Below are positions 8,136 through 16,502 of a stretch of DNA of 64,000 nt, one piece after another (position 1 is the first letter of the stretch; the number at the start of each line of letters is the position of its first letter). A program made the position numbers and the translations under genes. This DNA comes from JAYOEY01 sp038116945 (GTDB lineage: Bacteria; Pseudomonadota; Alphaproteobacteria; MPNO01; UBA2964), in NCBI GenBank assembly GCA_038116945.1, contig JAYOEY010000003.1, forward strand, positions 186,001-250,000, in the 5' to 3' direction. Under the pieces are notes generated by a model, which saw only the letters and a list, made by a program, of their open reading frames with translations, was not told where the DNA came from and did no database searches.

Positions 8136-10472
8136 ATGACCTCTGCGGTATTCGGCAGCGCGGTGAAGCGGGTGGAAGACCCCGCGCTCTTACGCGGCAC
8201 GGCGAAATTCATCGATGACATCAGGCTCGACGGGATGCTGCATGCGTCCTTTGTCCGGAGCCCCTTCGCCCATGCAAAAATCGGCGCGATCGACGCGTCC
8301 GCCGCGCTGGCGCTGGAAGGCGTTCATACCGTCATGACTTTCGCCGATTTCGAGGCGCAGCTGGTCAATCCGGAGCTGGTCGTAGGGCTGCCGAGCCCGG
8401 CCTACAAGGAAGACCGCTCGCGCCCGGCGCTGGCCCACACGGAAGCCCATTATGTCGGCGAGCCGGTCGCCATCGTCGTCGCCGCGACCCGCCATATCGC
8501 CGAGGATGCCGCCGCTTTGGTCGAGGTCGAGTACGACCCGCTGCCGGTCTGCGCCGACGCCAAGGCGGCTCTGGAGCCCGGCGCGCCGCTGGTCCACACC
8601 GACGCGGCGCATAATTTGTGCGCCGAGTTCAACATGCAGTACGGCAATGCCGATGCGGCTTTCGCCTCCGCCGCGCATACCTATTCGGAGACGCTCAAGA
8701 TGCATCGCGGCGGGCCCCACCCGATGGAGTGCCGCGGCTGCGTGGCAATGCATGACGAGATGGTGGACGAGACCACGCTGTGGTCCTCGACCCAGATGCC
8801 GCATTCGCTGCGCACCACCTTTATCGACATGACCGGCCGGTCGGAAAACTCGATCCGCGTCGTCACGCCGCATATCGGCGGCGGGTTCGGCCCCAAGCTG
8901 GTGGTCTATCAGGAAGACATCATCGTCAGCCTGGCGACCAGGATGATCGGCCGCCCGATCAAATGGATCGAGGACCGGCGCGAGCATTTCACCATCACCA
9001 CCCAGGAGCGCGACCAGTACTGGGAGGTCGAGATCGCGGTGGACGGGGACGGCATGATCCAGGCGATCCGCGGCGGGGTGATCCACGATCATGGCGCCTA
9101 TACCGCGCGCGGCGTGAACCTTGCCTATAACGCGGCGGAAACGGTGACGCTCGGCTATGTCGTGCCGAACTACAAGATGAATGTGCGGGTCGCGCTGACC
9201 AACAAGGTGCCGGTCACGCCGGTGCGCGGCGCCGGACACCCGCAGGGCACCTACGTGATGGAACGGCTGATGGACCGGGTCTCGAAAGAGCTCGGCATCG
9301 CGCCAGAGGAAGTCCGCCGCCGCAACATGGTCCAGGCCGACCAGATGCCCTACAACACGCCGCTGATGACGCGCGGCAATACGCCGATCCAGCTCGATAG
9401 CGGCGATTACGTCCAGTGCATGAAAGATGCGCTGGAAGCCGCCGATTACGCCGGGTTCCCGGCGCGTCAGGCGGCGGCGCGGGCCGAAGGGCGCTATCTC
9501 GGGCTCGGCTTCGCCAATTTCGTCAAGGGCACCGGGCGCGGCCCGTTCGAGATGGTCACGGTTCGCATCGGCCCGTCGGGCAAGATCATGGTCTATTCCG
9601 GCGGCACCGAGATCGGCCAGGGGCACCTCACAATGCTGTCGCAGGTGGTCGCCGAACAGTTCGGCGGCGACATGGACAGTGTGGTGGTGACCGACGCCGA
9701 TACCGGAAACACCTCGCTGGGAATCGGCACGTCGAACAGCCGCCTGGCCTGCATGGCCGGCACCTCGGCCCATGCCGCGGCCATAAAAGTCCGCGAAAAG
9801 GCACTCAAGGTGGCCGCGCACATGCTGGAAGCGTCCGAGGAGGACCTCGAAATCGAGAACGGCGAGATCCGCGTCAAGGGCGTGCCGGACCTGAAGGTCA
9901 GGCTCGGCGACGTCGCCAAGGCGGTCGCCGGTACGCCGGGCTATGCGCTGCCCGGCGGGATCGAGCCGGGCATGGAAGCGACCGAAACCGTGGTGATGGA
10001 TTCGATGACCTATGCCAGCGGCACGGCGGTCGCCGAGGTCGAGGTCGATGTCGAGACCGGCCATGTGGAAATCGTCAATTTCGTCATCGGCCATGACAGC
10101 GGCCGCATCATCAACCCGATGATGGCCGAGGGTCAGGTAATGGGCGGTGTCGCCCACGGCGTCGGCAACGCGCTGTTCGAATGGATGGGGTTCGATGAGG
10201 ACGGCAACCCGATCACCACCAATTACGGCGAATATCTGCTGGTCTCCGCGCCCGAGATGCCGCACGTCACCATGGTGCATCACGAAAGCCCGTCGCCCGT
10301 GAACCCGCTGGGCGTCAAGGGCATCGGCGAATGCGGCGGCGTGCCGACCCCGTCGGCGCTGGTCTGCGCGGTCGAGAACGCGCTGGAGCCGTTCGGCGTG
10401 CATGTCACCGAAGCGCCGATGACGCCGTCGGCGCTGCTGGGGATGATACAGGCGGCACAGGGCCGGTCCTGA
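8136..10472 (+). CDS. xanthine dehydrogenase family, molybdopterin-binding large subunit (stand-alone)
   Basis: A 778-residue CoxL-type Moco subunit with the a/b hammerhead domain in the first 130 residues and the two Moco-binding domains after it. Motifs include HIGGGFGPKLVVYQED near 249, GGTEIGQGH near 490, and GVKGIGECGGVPTPS near the C-terminus with the catalytic Glu. No FAD or FeS subunit gene is adjacent. It must use subunits encoded elsewhere, perhaps those at 1232-2578. It is followed after 16 bases by an XRE-family regulator, and a palindromic candidate operator lies upstream. It is clearly more divergent from the two minus-strand copies than they are from each other. Confidence 0.93.
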   Translation: MTSAVFGSAVKRVEDPALLRGTAKFIDDIRLDGMLHASFVRSPFAHAKIGAIDASAALALEGVHTVMTFADFEAQLVNPELVVGLPSPAYKEDRSRPALAHTEAHYVGEPVAIVVAATRHIAEDAAALVEVEYDPLPVCADAKAALEPGAPLVHTDAAHNLCAEFNMQYGNADAAFASAAHTYSETLKMHRGGPHPMECRGCVAMHDEMVDETTLWSSTQMPHSLRTTFIDMTGRSENSIRVVTPHIGGGFGPKLVVYQEDIIVSLATRMIGRPIKWIEDRREHFTITTQERDQYWEVEIAVDGDGMIQAIRGGVIHDHGAYTARGVNLAYNAAETVTLGYVVPNYKMNVRVALTNKVPVTPVRGAGHPQGTYVMERLMDRVSKELGIAPEEVRRRNMVQADQMPYNTPLMTRGNTPIQLDSGDYVQCMKDALEAADYAGFPARQAAARAEGRYLGLGFANFVKGTGRGPFEMVTVRIGPSGKIMVYSGGTEIGQGHLTMLSQVVAEQFGGDMDSVVVTDADTGNTSLGIGTSNSRLACMAGTSAHAAAIKVREKALKVAAHMLEASEEDLEIENGEIRVKGVPDLKVRLGDVAKAVAGTPGYALPGGIEPGMEATETVVMDSMTYASGTAVAEVEVDVETGHVEIVNFVIGHDSGRIINPMMAEGQVMGGVAHGVGNALFEWMGFDEDGNPITTNYGEYLLVSAPEMPHVTMVHHESPSPVNPLGVKGIGECGGVPTPSALVCAVENALEPFGVHVTEAPMTPSALLGMIQAAQGRS

Positions 10473-10488
10473 TTTTCGCCGGCGCGAA

Positions 10489-11370
10489 ATGACCATCCGG
10501 TTCGACGAGATCGGCAACCGCCTGAAAGCCTTTCGCCTTGCCTCGGGGATGAGCGCAGACGAGGTCGCGAGGCGCATCGGCATTTCCCGCACCGCGCTTT
10601 ACCGGTTCGAGAAGGGCGAGCTGGCCAAGATCGAGACGCTCGAGCGGCTGTCGGAACTGCTCGAGGTGTCGGTGCCGACCCTGCTGGGCGTCGGCGTCGA
10701 ATATATCGCCTCCGCCGTCGCCTTCTTCGAGCGCATTCGCCAGATCGAGGAAGAGTGCGATCACATCACGGTGCTGGCCGGGCCGGTATCCTATTTGATG
10801 GCGTCGGACGCGTTCGACGAAACGCTGGAGGACGTGCTGCGCGAATCGATCCCCGGCGAAGCGGAGGACCGGCGCGGCATCCTTCGTCAGCTCGGCGAGC
10901 TGATGGACATCCTGCGGCAACGGCGCGCGGCCTACGCCGAAAACCGGCCGGGCGTGCTTAACCTGATCTCGGGCGCGGAGATCGACCGCTTCCTGCGCAA
11001 CGGGCTGGTCGGGCGGCTCGACCTGGAGCCCGACGTGCTGGCCGCGCGACGGGCGCGGGCGCGGGACGAGGCGCGGCACCTGGTCCGGCTCATGGAGGAA
11101 CAGCCGATCGGCGTACAGATCGGCATCGTGCCGGGCGCCCTGCCCCACACCAGCTTCCAGATCTTCCGCGAACGCGACCGCCGGATGCTGGCGCTGTCGC
11201 CCTTCCGGCTCGGCGAGCAGCCCAATATCCATGCCGGCATCGCCATGATCACCTCGGCGGAAGAAGCGCTTTCGCTCCACGAGCAGGCCGTCGAGGACAT
11301 GTGGCGGCGCGCGCTCAAGGGACCGGAAGGCGCGAAATTCCTGCGCGACCTGATCGACCGCAATCGATGA
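10489..11370 (+). CDS. XRE-family transcriptional regulator
   Basis: A 293-residue DNA-binding regulator. The N-terminal helix-turn-helix (about residues 8-62) includes RLASGMSADEVARRIGISRTALYRFEKG. The long C-terminal part, about 230 residues, is a helical ligand- or oligomerisation-type domain I do not recognise by name. It lacks cupin histidines. The gene follows the stand-alone Moco subunit by 16 bases and probably shares its transcript. It may control that gene through the palindrome at 8075-8096. No strong ribosome-binding site is visible, consistent with coupling to the upstream gene. Confidence 0.85.
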   Translation: MTIRFDEIGNRLKAFRLASGMSADEVARRIGISRTALYRFEKGELAKIETLERLSELLEVSVPTLLGVGVEYIASAVAFFERIRQIEEECDHITVLAGPVSYLMASDAFDETLEDVLRESIPGEAEDRRGILRQLGELMDILRQRRAAYAENRPGVLNLISGAEIDRFLRNGLVGRLDLEPDVLAARRARARDEARHLVRLMEEQPIGVQIGIVPGALPHTSFQIFRERDRRMLALSPFRLGEQPNIHAGIAMITSAEEALSLHEQAVEDMWRRALKGPEGAKFLRDLIDRNR

Positions 11371-11399
11371 AACCGCACAGGCGGTTGGGCGACAGACGC

Positions 11400-11535
11400 C
11401 CCCCTCCCAACCTCCCCCCGCTGGCGGGGGGAGGAGCACGACACGGCACCTCATTGAGGTTTCCTGCACCCGTTGGGGAGATCGAATATGTACGCATCCC
11501 CTCCCCCGCGAGAGGGGGAGGGTCAGGGAAGGGGC
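11400..11535. repeat. CCCTCCCC/GGGGAGGG inverted pair, family B copy 2
   Basis: The left half (about 11400-11436) and right half (about 11497-11535) are inverted copies of a C-rich/G-rich hairpin. The right half shares the core GGGGGAGGGTCAGGGA with copy 1 at 6256-6360. It lies immediately before the start codon at 11537, so its G-rich end may double as the ribosome-binding region. Confidence 0.8.
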
Positions 11536-11536
11536 G

Positions 11537-12820
11537 ATGAGTCTCGAAGACGCCCTCGCCCATCACCGCGCCGGACGGCTGGCCGAGGCGGAAGCGGCTT
11601 ACCGCGATGCGCTGGCGGTGGAGCCCGGCAATGCGGGTATCCTGCATAATCTCGGCGTCGCGGTGGCGGAACAGGGGCGGACGGAGGAAGCCCTCGCTCT
11701 GTTCGATGCGGCGGTCGCCGCGGAGCCGTCCTACGCGTCGGCGCATTTCAACCGGGGCGGTGCGCTCAACGGGCTGGGACGGCTGGAGGACGCGGCGGAG
11801 GCGTATCGTCGGACCGTCGCCCTCGAACCCGACCATTACGCCGCACACCGCGCGCTCGGCTTTCTGTGGATGGCGCTGGGAAGGCGCGACCGGGCGATGG
11901 ATCATTTCGCCCGCACCCACGAGTTGCGCCGCGGCGACGACCGGCTGCCGATCGCGCAGGACTCCCTGACGAAAACGACGCGCGGCAAGCTGGAACACGA
12001 CGCTGCGCAGTTCCGCTATCTGGCATCGCTGGGCCGGGACAAGGCGCGCTGGGACACGCTCGCCCGGGCTTACGACGCGGTCGCGAAGGACATTCCGGAA
12101 ACCGGTATCCATAGGCTGACCGAGGCGCAGTTCGACCTGCTGGGCGACAGCTACAACACGCCGTTCTACCTGCGCCCCGCCCCGGAACTTCCCGGCGCGA
12201 CTCTGTCCGACGCGATGACGGCAACCGGCGACCGCGACATCGTCACCATCGACAACCTGCTGTCCGGGCGCGCGCTCGCCCTGCTGCGCCGCAATCTGCT
12301 GGAAAGCACGATCTGGACAGACTTCACCCATATCGACGGGTTTCTCGCCAGCTATCTGGAAGACGGGCTGGCGTCTCCCCTGCTGCTGCAGATCGCCGAC
12401 GATCTGCGCGCCGCCATTCCCGACCGGCTGGGAACGCATCCGCTGACCCAGGGCTGGGCGTTCAAGGGCATACGCGGCAACCAGCCGATCGACCTCCACG
12501 CGGACGATGCGGCGGTCAGCGTCAATTTCTGGATCACGCCCGATGGGGCCAACGCCAGCCCTGAAACCGGCGGTCTCGATATCTGGCGTACGGAGATCCC
12601 GGACGACTGGGAGATCACGGATTACCGGAACGACATCGCCCGCATCCGCGAGCGGCTCGCCGCCAGCCCGGCGGACCGAGTGACGATCCCCTACGCCGAC
12701 AACCGCGCCGTACTGTTCGAGTCGCGGCTGTTCCACGGCTCGAACGCACCCGACTTCCGGCCCGGCTACAAGAACATGCGGATCAACATCACGCTGCTGT
12801 TCGGGGTGGGTGAAACATGA
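11537..12820 (+). CDS. TPR protein with C-terminal 2-oxoglutarate/Fe(II) dioxygenase domain
   Basis: A 427-residue two-part protein. Residues 1-140 hold about three to four tetratricopeptide repeats (for example ILHNLGVAVAEQGRTEEALA and AHFNRGGALNGLGRLEDAAE). Residues 220-425 resemble an iron/2-oxoglutarate dioxygenase. The HxD pair is His321-x-Asp323 (DLHADD), the distal histidine is His400 (RLFHGS), and Arg415 (NMRIN) is suited to 2-oxoglutarate binding. Proteins of this build hydroxylate proteins or small molecules, and the TPR part would choose the partner. No signal peptide is present. It sits directly after a family B repeat and seems to be a single-gene unit. Confidence 0.8.
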   Translation: MSLEDALAHHRAGRLAEAEAAYRDALAVEPGNAGILHNLGVAVAEQGRTEEALALFDAAVAAEPSYASAHFNRGGALNGLGRLEDAAEAYRRTVALEPDHYAAHRALGFLWMALGRRDRAMDHFARTHELRRGDDRLPIAQDSLTKTTRGKLEHDAAQFRYLASLGRDKARWDTLARAYDAVAKDIPETGIHRLTEAQFDLLGDSYNTPFYLRPAPELPGATLSDAMTATGDRDIVTIDNLLSGRALALLRRNLLESTIWTDFTHIDGFLASYLEDGLASPLLLQIADDLRAAIPDRLGTHPLTQGWAFKGIRGNQPIDLHADDAAVSVNFWITPDGANASPETGGLDIWRTEIPDDWEITDYRNDIARIRERLAASPADRVTIPYADNRAVLFESRLFHGSNAPDFRPGYKNMRINITLLFGVGET

Positions 12821-12876
12821 CTATCCGCTCGTCATGGACGGCGCAGGCCGACCATGACGGAATGGGTGGAACAGAA

Positions 12877-12918
12877 ATCTGTAACAAAAATGGAACAAGT
12901 CTTTATTTTGTTACAGAT
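12877..12918. promoter_or_regulatory. AT-rich 13-base perfect inverted repeat (candidate operator)
   Basis: ATCTGTAACAAAA (12877-12889) and TTTTGTTACAGAT (12906-12918) are perfect reverse complements separated by 16 bases. The site ends 51 bases before the PyrK-like start, in an otherwise GC-rich neighbourhood. That placement is typical of a dimeric repressor or activator site overlapping a promoter. Which regulator binds is unknown. Confidence 0.6.
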
Positions 12919-12969
12919 CCATGCTAATCACCCGCCCATGATCTGGCGGAAAATCAGAGGCTGAAAGCC

Positions 12970-13842
12970 ATGACCGACCTTAATCCCGACGACAACTACG
13001 CCGCCGCCCCGGTGCGGGTTGGCGGACCCGACCCGTGGCCGGACAGGCCGGCGGGCGAGTTCCTGTGCAATGTGCTGTCGAACGACTGGGTGAACGACGA
13101 GTACAAGCTGATCGTACTCGAAGCGCCGCCCCGTGCGCTCAACGCGAAGGCGGGGCAGTTCTACCATCTGCTGTGCCCGTCGCCGGACGGCGCCGAGGTG
13201 TGGATGCGCCGGCCGATGAGCGTCTACCGGTTCGACAAGGGCACGTCGCAGATCGAGTTTCTCTACAAGTGCGAGGGGCGCGGCACGCAGGGCATGGCCC
13301 TGCTGGAGCCGGGCGACGAGTTCAACATCTTCGGCCCGCTCGGCATCGGTTTCTCGCTCGATCCGGCCTGGAAGAACATCGTTGTGCTGGGGCGCGGCGT
13401 CGGGCTCGCCACCCTGGCGCCGATTTCGCAGCTTGCCTCCGACTCCGGCGTCGGCGTCACCGCGATCCTGAGCGCGCGCAATCCCGAAGTGGTGATGTCG
13501 CGCGACCTGTTCGAGAGCTTCGGCGCCGAGACGATTTCCGTGGTGGATTCGGACGGCAGCAGCGACGTCGATAACGTCGAGGACATCATCGAAAAACTGA
13601 TCGCCGAGGGCAAGGCGGACGCGTTCTTCACCTGCGGCTCGAACCGGCTGCTGAGCCTGATGAAGCAGCTCGGCGCGAAGCACGGCATCCCGGGTCAGGT
13701 GGCGATGGAGCAGATCATGGCCTGCGGGCTGGGCGCCTGTTACATCTGCGTCCGCACCTTCGAGGTCAACGGCGAGCGCACGCTGCGCCGGGTGTGCCGC
13801 GAGGGACCGGTATTCGATATTCAGGAGACAGTGGGATGGTAG
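12970..13842 (+). CDS. dihydroorotate dehydrogenase electron-transfer subunit-like protein (PyrK-like)
   Basis: A 290-residue ferredoxin-reductase-type flavoprotein. An FAD-binding barrel (about 30-130) contains RRPMSVYRF, and an NAD-binding domain (about 135-235) contains VVLGRGVGLATLAP. At the C-terminus a PyrK-type 2Fe-2S motif, CGLGACYIC followed by a fourth Cys in RRVCREGP, is complete. The protein would move electrons between NAD(H) and the partner encoded immediately downstream. Its stop overlaps that gene's start by 7 bases. It is somewhat longer than classical PyrK, with about 25 extra N-terminal residues. A strong AT-rich inverted repeat lies upstream. Confidence 0.88.
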   Translation: MTDLNPDDNYAAAPVRVGGPDPWPDRPAGEFLCNVLSNDWVNDEYKLIVLEAPPRALNAKAGQFYHLLCPSPDGAEVWMRRPMSVYRFDKGTSQIEFLYKCEGRGTQGMALLEPGDEFNIFGPLGIGFSLDPAWKNIVVLGRGVGLATLAPISQLASDSGVGVTAILSARNPEVVMSRDLFESFGAETISVVDSDGSSDVDNVEDIIEKLIAEGKADAFFTCGSNRLLSLMKQLGAKHGIPGQVAMEQIMACGLGACYICVRTFEVNGERTLRRVCREGPVFDIQETVGW

Positions 13843-14783
13843 ACCTTACCGTCAAGATCGGCGACGTCACGATGCAGAATCCGGTGACGCCCGCCTCCGG
13901 CGCGTTCTCATGGGAATATGCCGATGTGATTGACCTTAACCGGCTGGGCGGGCTGGTCGCCAAGACGATCTGCCGCGAGCCGCGCCTCGGCAACCCGACG
14001 CCCCGCATGGCGGAAACCGAGGCGGGCATCATCCAGTCGATCGGGCTTCCCGGCAAAGGGATCGAGTATTTCCTCGACCACATCGTGCCGGAATACGCCA
14101 AGTTCGAGCCGCCCCTGATCGTCAGCTGCTCGTCGGAATCGATCGACGATTTCGCCGAGCTGGCGCGCGAGCTCTCGGTGCCGGACGTCGACGTCGTCGA
14201 ATGCAATATTTCCTGCCCCACCCGCAACACCACGGGCGGCAATTTTTCGATGCATGAAGATCACACCAAGGAGGTGGTGGGCCGCATCCGCGAAGCCACC
14301 GACAAGCCGCTCTGGGCCAAGCTGTCGCCCAACGCGGGCGACCTCGTCTCCATCGCGCTGGCCGCGGAAGAGGCGGGCGCCGATGCGCTGGTGATCGCCA
14401 ACACCTTCCTGTCGCTCAAGATCCGCACCGACAATTTCCGTCCTGCGCTGGGCAACAAGTTCGGCGGCATGGTCTCGCCCGCGCTCAAGCCGATCGTGCT
14501 GCGCATGGTCTACCAGGTGGCGCAGCAGGTGAAGGTGCCGATCATCGGCATCGGCGGCATCACCAAGGCCGAAGACGTGGTCGAATACATGCTGGCGGGC
14601 GCCACCGCGGTGGGCATCGGCTATGCCGGGTTCCGCAACCCGACGGCGCTCACCACCATCATCGACGATCTCGAGGCCTGGTGCGACGAGCGCGGCATCG
14701 CCAAGGTCACCGAGCTGATCGGTGCGATCCGCGACGACGACATGGACATGGACACGCTGTCGGCCGCATCGGCGGGGGTGTAA
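13836..14783 (+). CDS. class 1B dihydroorotate dehydrogenase-like catalytic subunit (PyrD family)
   Basis: A 315-residue FMN TIM barrel. ATG 13836 is chosen because AGGAGA lies 8 bases upstream and the overlap with the PyrK-like stop is only 7 bases. Conserved class 1B features include RLGNPTPRMAET near 47, CNISCPTRNTTGGNF with the active-site Cys near 128, KLSPN near 162, and the phosphate-binding PIIGIGGI near 230. Some substrate-loop residues differ from textbook PyrDB: NTFLSLKI occupies the usual NT..ID site, and IGYAGFRNP replaces VGTANF.NP. It may be a true pyrimidine enzyme or a dihydropyrimidine-type relative. It forms a heterotetramer-type pair with the upstream gene. Confidence 0.87.
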   Translation: MVDLTVKIGDVTMQNPVTPASGAFSWEYADVIDLNRLGGLVAKTICREPRLGNPTPRMAETEAGIIQSIGLPGKGIEYFLDHIVPEYAKFEPPLIVSCSSESIDDFAELARELSVPDVDVVECNISCPTRNTTGGNFSMHEDHTKEVVGRIREATDKPLWAKLSPNAGDLVSIALAAEEAGADALVIANTFLSLKIRTDNFRPALGNKFGGMVSPALKPIVLRMVYQVAQQVKVPIIGIGGITKAEDVVEYMLAGATAVGIGYAGFRNPTALTTIIDDLEAWCDERGIAKVTELIGAIRDDDMDMDTLSAASAGV

Positions 14784-14791
14784 CGCCTCTC

Positions 14792-14813
14792 CGGGCCCGA
14801 TATCCCGGGCCCG
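14792..14813. terminator. hairpin between convergent genes (possible terminator)
   Basis: CGGGCCCG at 14792-14799 and again at 14806-14813 can pair around a 6-base loop, between the convergent PyrD-like and sulfatase-fold genes. There is no T-run on either side, so intrinsic termination is uncertain. Confidence 0.4.
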
Positions 14814-14822
14814 CGTCGCAGA

Positions 14823-16502
14823 TCAGTTCGCGCGCTGCTTGGGCAGAAAATCCGGCAGCGGTACTTTCAGCAACGGTCCCGAATTTTCTTCCAGATCGGC
14901 GTCCGTCCGATAATAGAGCGCGCCGTTCCCGCCATCCTTCAGCGCACCTGTATTGTTGTCGGCCACCGATTTAACCAGCCGCCAGACGGGAAGTCGCAGG
15001 TCGTTGGCGGCCGGTTTGCGACCGGGTAGCTTGACCGCGAACAGGGCGGAGAACAGGTCCCGAAGATCCCGGTCTGTCAGCTTGCCGGCGTTTGCTGCAA
15101 TGGGAGCAACGGGTGATATCCGTGAACCGTGATCTCCATGGATGACGATGATTGCGTCGTCATAAACATTCTGGCGCTTCAGTATTTCGAAAAGCCTTCC
15201 CAGCCGTGAACTGACGCAGCGAATCTGGTCGAAATAGAGCCGGTACTGCCTCTCTCGGTCGGCCTCGGTATATTCTTTGGCGGTCTGAAGAAAAGCGTTT
15301 TTGACGCCGTCCCACGCGAACATCGGACGTCGCACGACGCAGTTAGCATCGAGGCTGTAGGGTTTGTGGGGATCGAGCAAGTGGCCGAAAATCATGTCCC
15401 CCGGCCGTGCCCTCTCCGCCGCGGCGAAAATTTTGTGCCAGGAGGGGAGCGTCGCAATCGGCCCGATATGCGGCGACCATCCGGCAGAGGAAGGAAGCGG
15501 AACACCCGCCTTTCGCGCCGTTTCGGCGATGGACAGGTATAGCTTGCTGAATTCCCTCATAAGGAACGAAAGCTGAAAAAACTTCGACATCAGGATCAGG
15601 GAGCGTTCCAACGGGCTGGCGATGACGTATTTGAACCCCTGTATGTTGTCGTACCGGTACAAATCGCATCGAACGATTGTCGCTTTCCCGCTTCCGCAGA
15701 GATCGATCCAGGTGTTCTCAAACACCTGGATCCGGTAGCCTTTTTCCGACAGGGACTCGAAATAGCGGTTTGAAACGAGCAGGTTTTTCGACCTGAGGCC
15801 ATCCGGATCCGTTTTCCAGAAATCGTTTGGCGTTTGTGTTTCGACGAAATTCAACGAAGTCGACACGGAATCCAGGGTCCAGACATACGGGCTGTAGGCC
15901 GACCGAAAAACGGTAAACCCATGATCCAGATAAAACCTCTCGAGCTCCGCTTTTAGGGCCGAGCCGCCCGCTATGTCGGTCGGGATGCCGTTTATTCCGA
16001 TATGCTCATCGAGCACCAGATGAATAAGGAGCGGATCCCGGCGTTCCGCACCGGGTCGAGCGGTTGCACCCGACGGGTCTGAGAACTGATCGAACAGCGC
16101 CAGGACAGCGGTACTCAACGCAACCACGACAAACACCGTCGAGAGGATTCGGTGCGCGTGGCGTCTTATGATCCAGAGCACGACGATTATCGCCAGAACC
16201 TCGGCGAGCATCGCCTTGCCGAACCAGCGAGGCCACTGGATCTGAATATCCGCCGCCAGCAGCAGCAGAACGGTGTACACCGGCCAGGCGACCCGGAAAG
16301 AACCGGGACGCACGAAGATCGAAAACAACCCGCCGACGGCGACAAAAGCGCCCAGAGAAATCAGCGATTCAGGGGCCCAGAATTCGTATCTGTGGTGACG
16401 CAGAAAAACGAGAAAGGGAGCCGACAGGATAGCCGATACGGCCAGAATAAAAAGAAGCCGGTCCGACGAAGACCCCGTTTCCGGATTTCCGTCGCTCGTC
16501 AA
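14823..16502 (-). CDS. membrane-anchored sulfatase/alkaline-phosphatase-superfamily protein
   Basis: A 559-residue protein with about five N-terminal hydrophobic segments (residues about 13-165) followed by an extracytoplasmic alkaline-phosphatase-superfamily domain. Metal-site candidates are LVLDEHIG near 190 and the C-terminal HGDHGSRI. The build resembles phosphoethanolamine/phosphoglycerol transferases and sulfatase-like proteins. No canonical CxPxR formylglycine motif is seen. The start is taken as TTG 16502, which overlaps the methyltransferase stop as TTGA. A longer ATG frame would read through the upstream gene. It is the third gene of an operon with the DPGTGS protein and the NoeA-like methyltransferase. 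It probably decorates an envelope polymer. Confidence 0.8.
   Translation of the reverse strand: MTSDGNPETGSSSDRLLFILAVSAILSAPFLVFLRHHRYEFWAPESLISLGAFVAVGGLFSIFVRPGSFRVAWPVYTVLLLLAADIQIQWPRWFGKAMLAEVLAIIVVLWIIRRHAHRILSTVFVVVALSTAVLALFDQFSDPSGATARPGAERRDPLLIHLVLDEHIGINGIPTDIAGGSALKAELERFYLDHGFTVFRSAYSPYVWTLDSVSTSLNFVETQTPNDFWKTDPDGLRSKNLLVSNRYFESLSEKGYRIQVFENTWIDLCGSGKATIVRCDLYRYDNIQGFKYVIASPLERSLILMSKFFQLSFLMREFSKLYLSIAETARKAGVPLPSSAGWSPHIGPIATLPSWHKIFAAAERARPGDMIFGHLLDPHKPYSLDANCVVRRPMFAWDGVKNAFLQTAKEYTEADRERQYRLYFDQIRCVSSRLGRLFEILKRQNVYDDAIIVIHGDHGSRISPVAPIAANAGKLTDRDLRDLFSALFAVKLPGRKPAANDLRLPVWRLVKSVADNNTGALKDGGNGALYYRTDADLEENSGPLLKVPLPDFLPKQRAN

Noticed and set aside
8190..10592. Long minus-strand open frame opposite the stand-alone Moco subunit
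   Set aside because: Antisense shadow; the plus-strand frame has all family motifs and this one has none.
12970..14783. Naming the pair pyrK/pyrD as housekeeping pyrimidine genes
   Set aside because: Some substrate-loop residues differ and a strong operator-like site is present, so another dihydropyrimidine-type role is possible.
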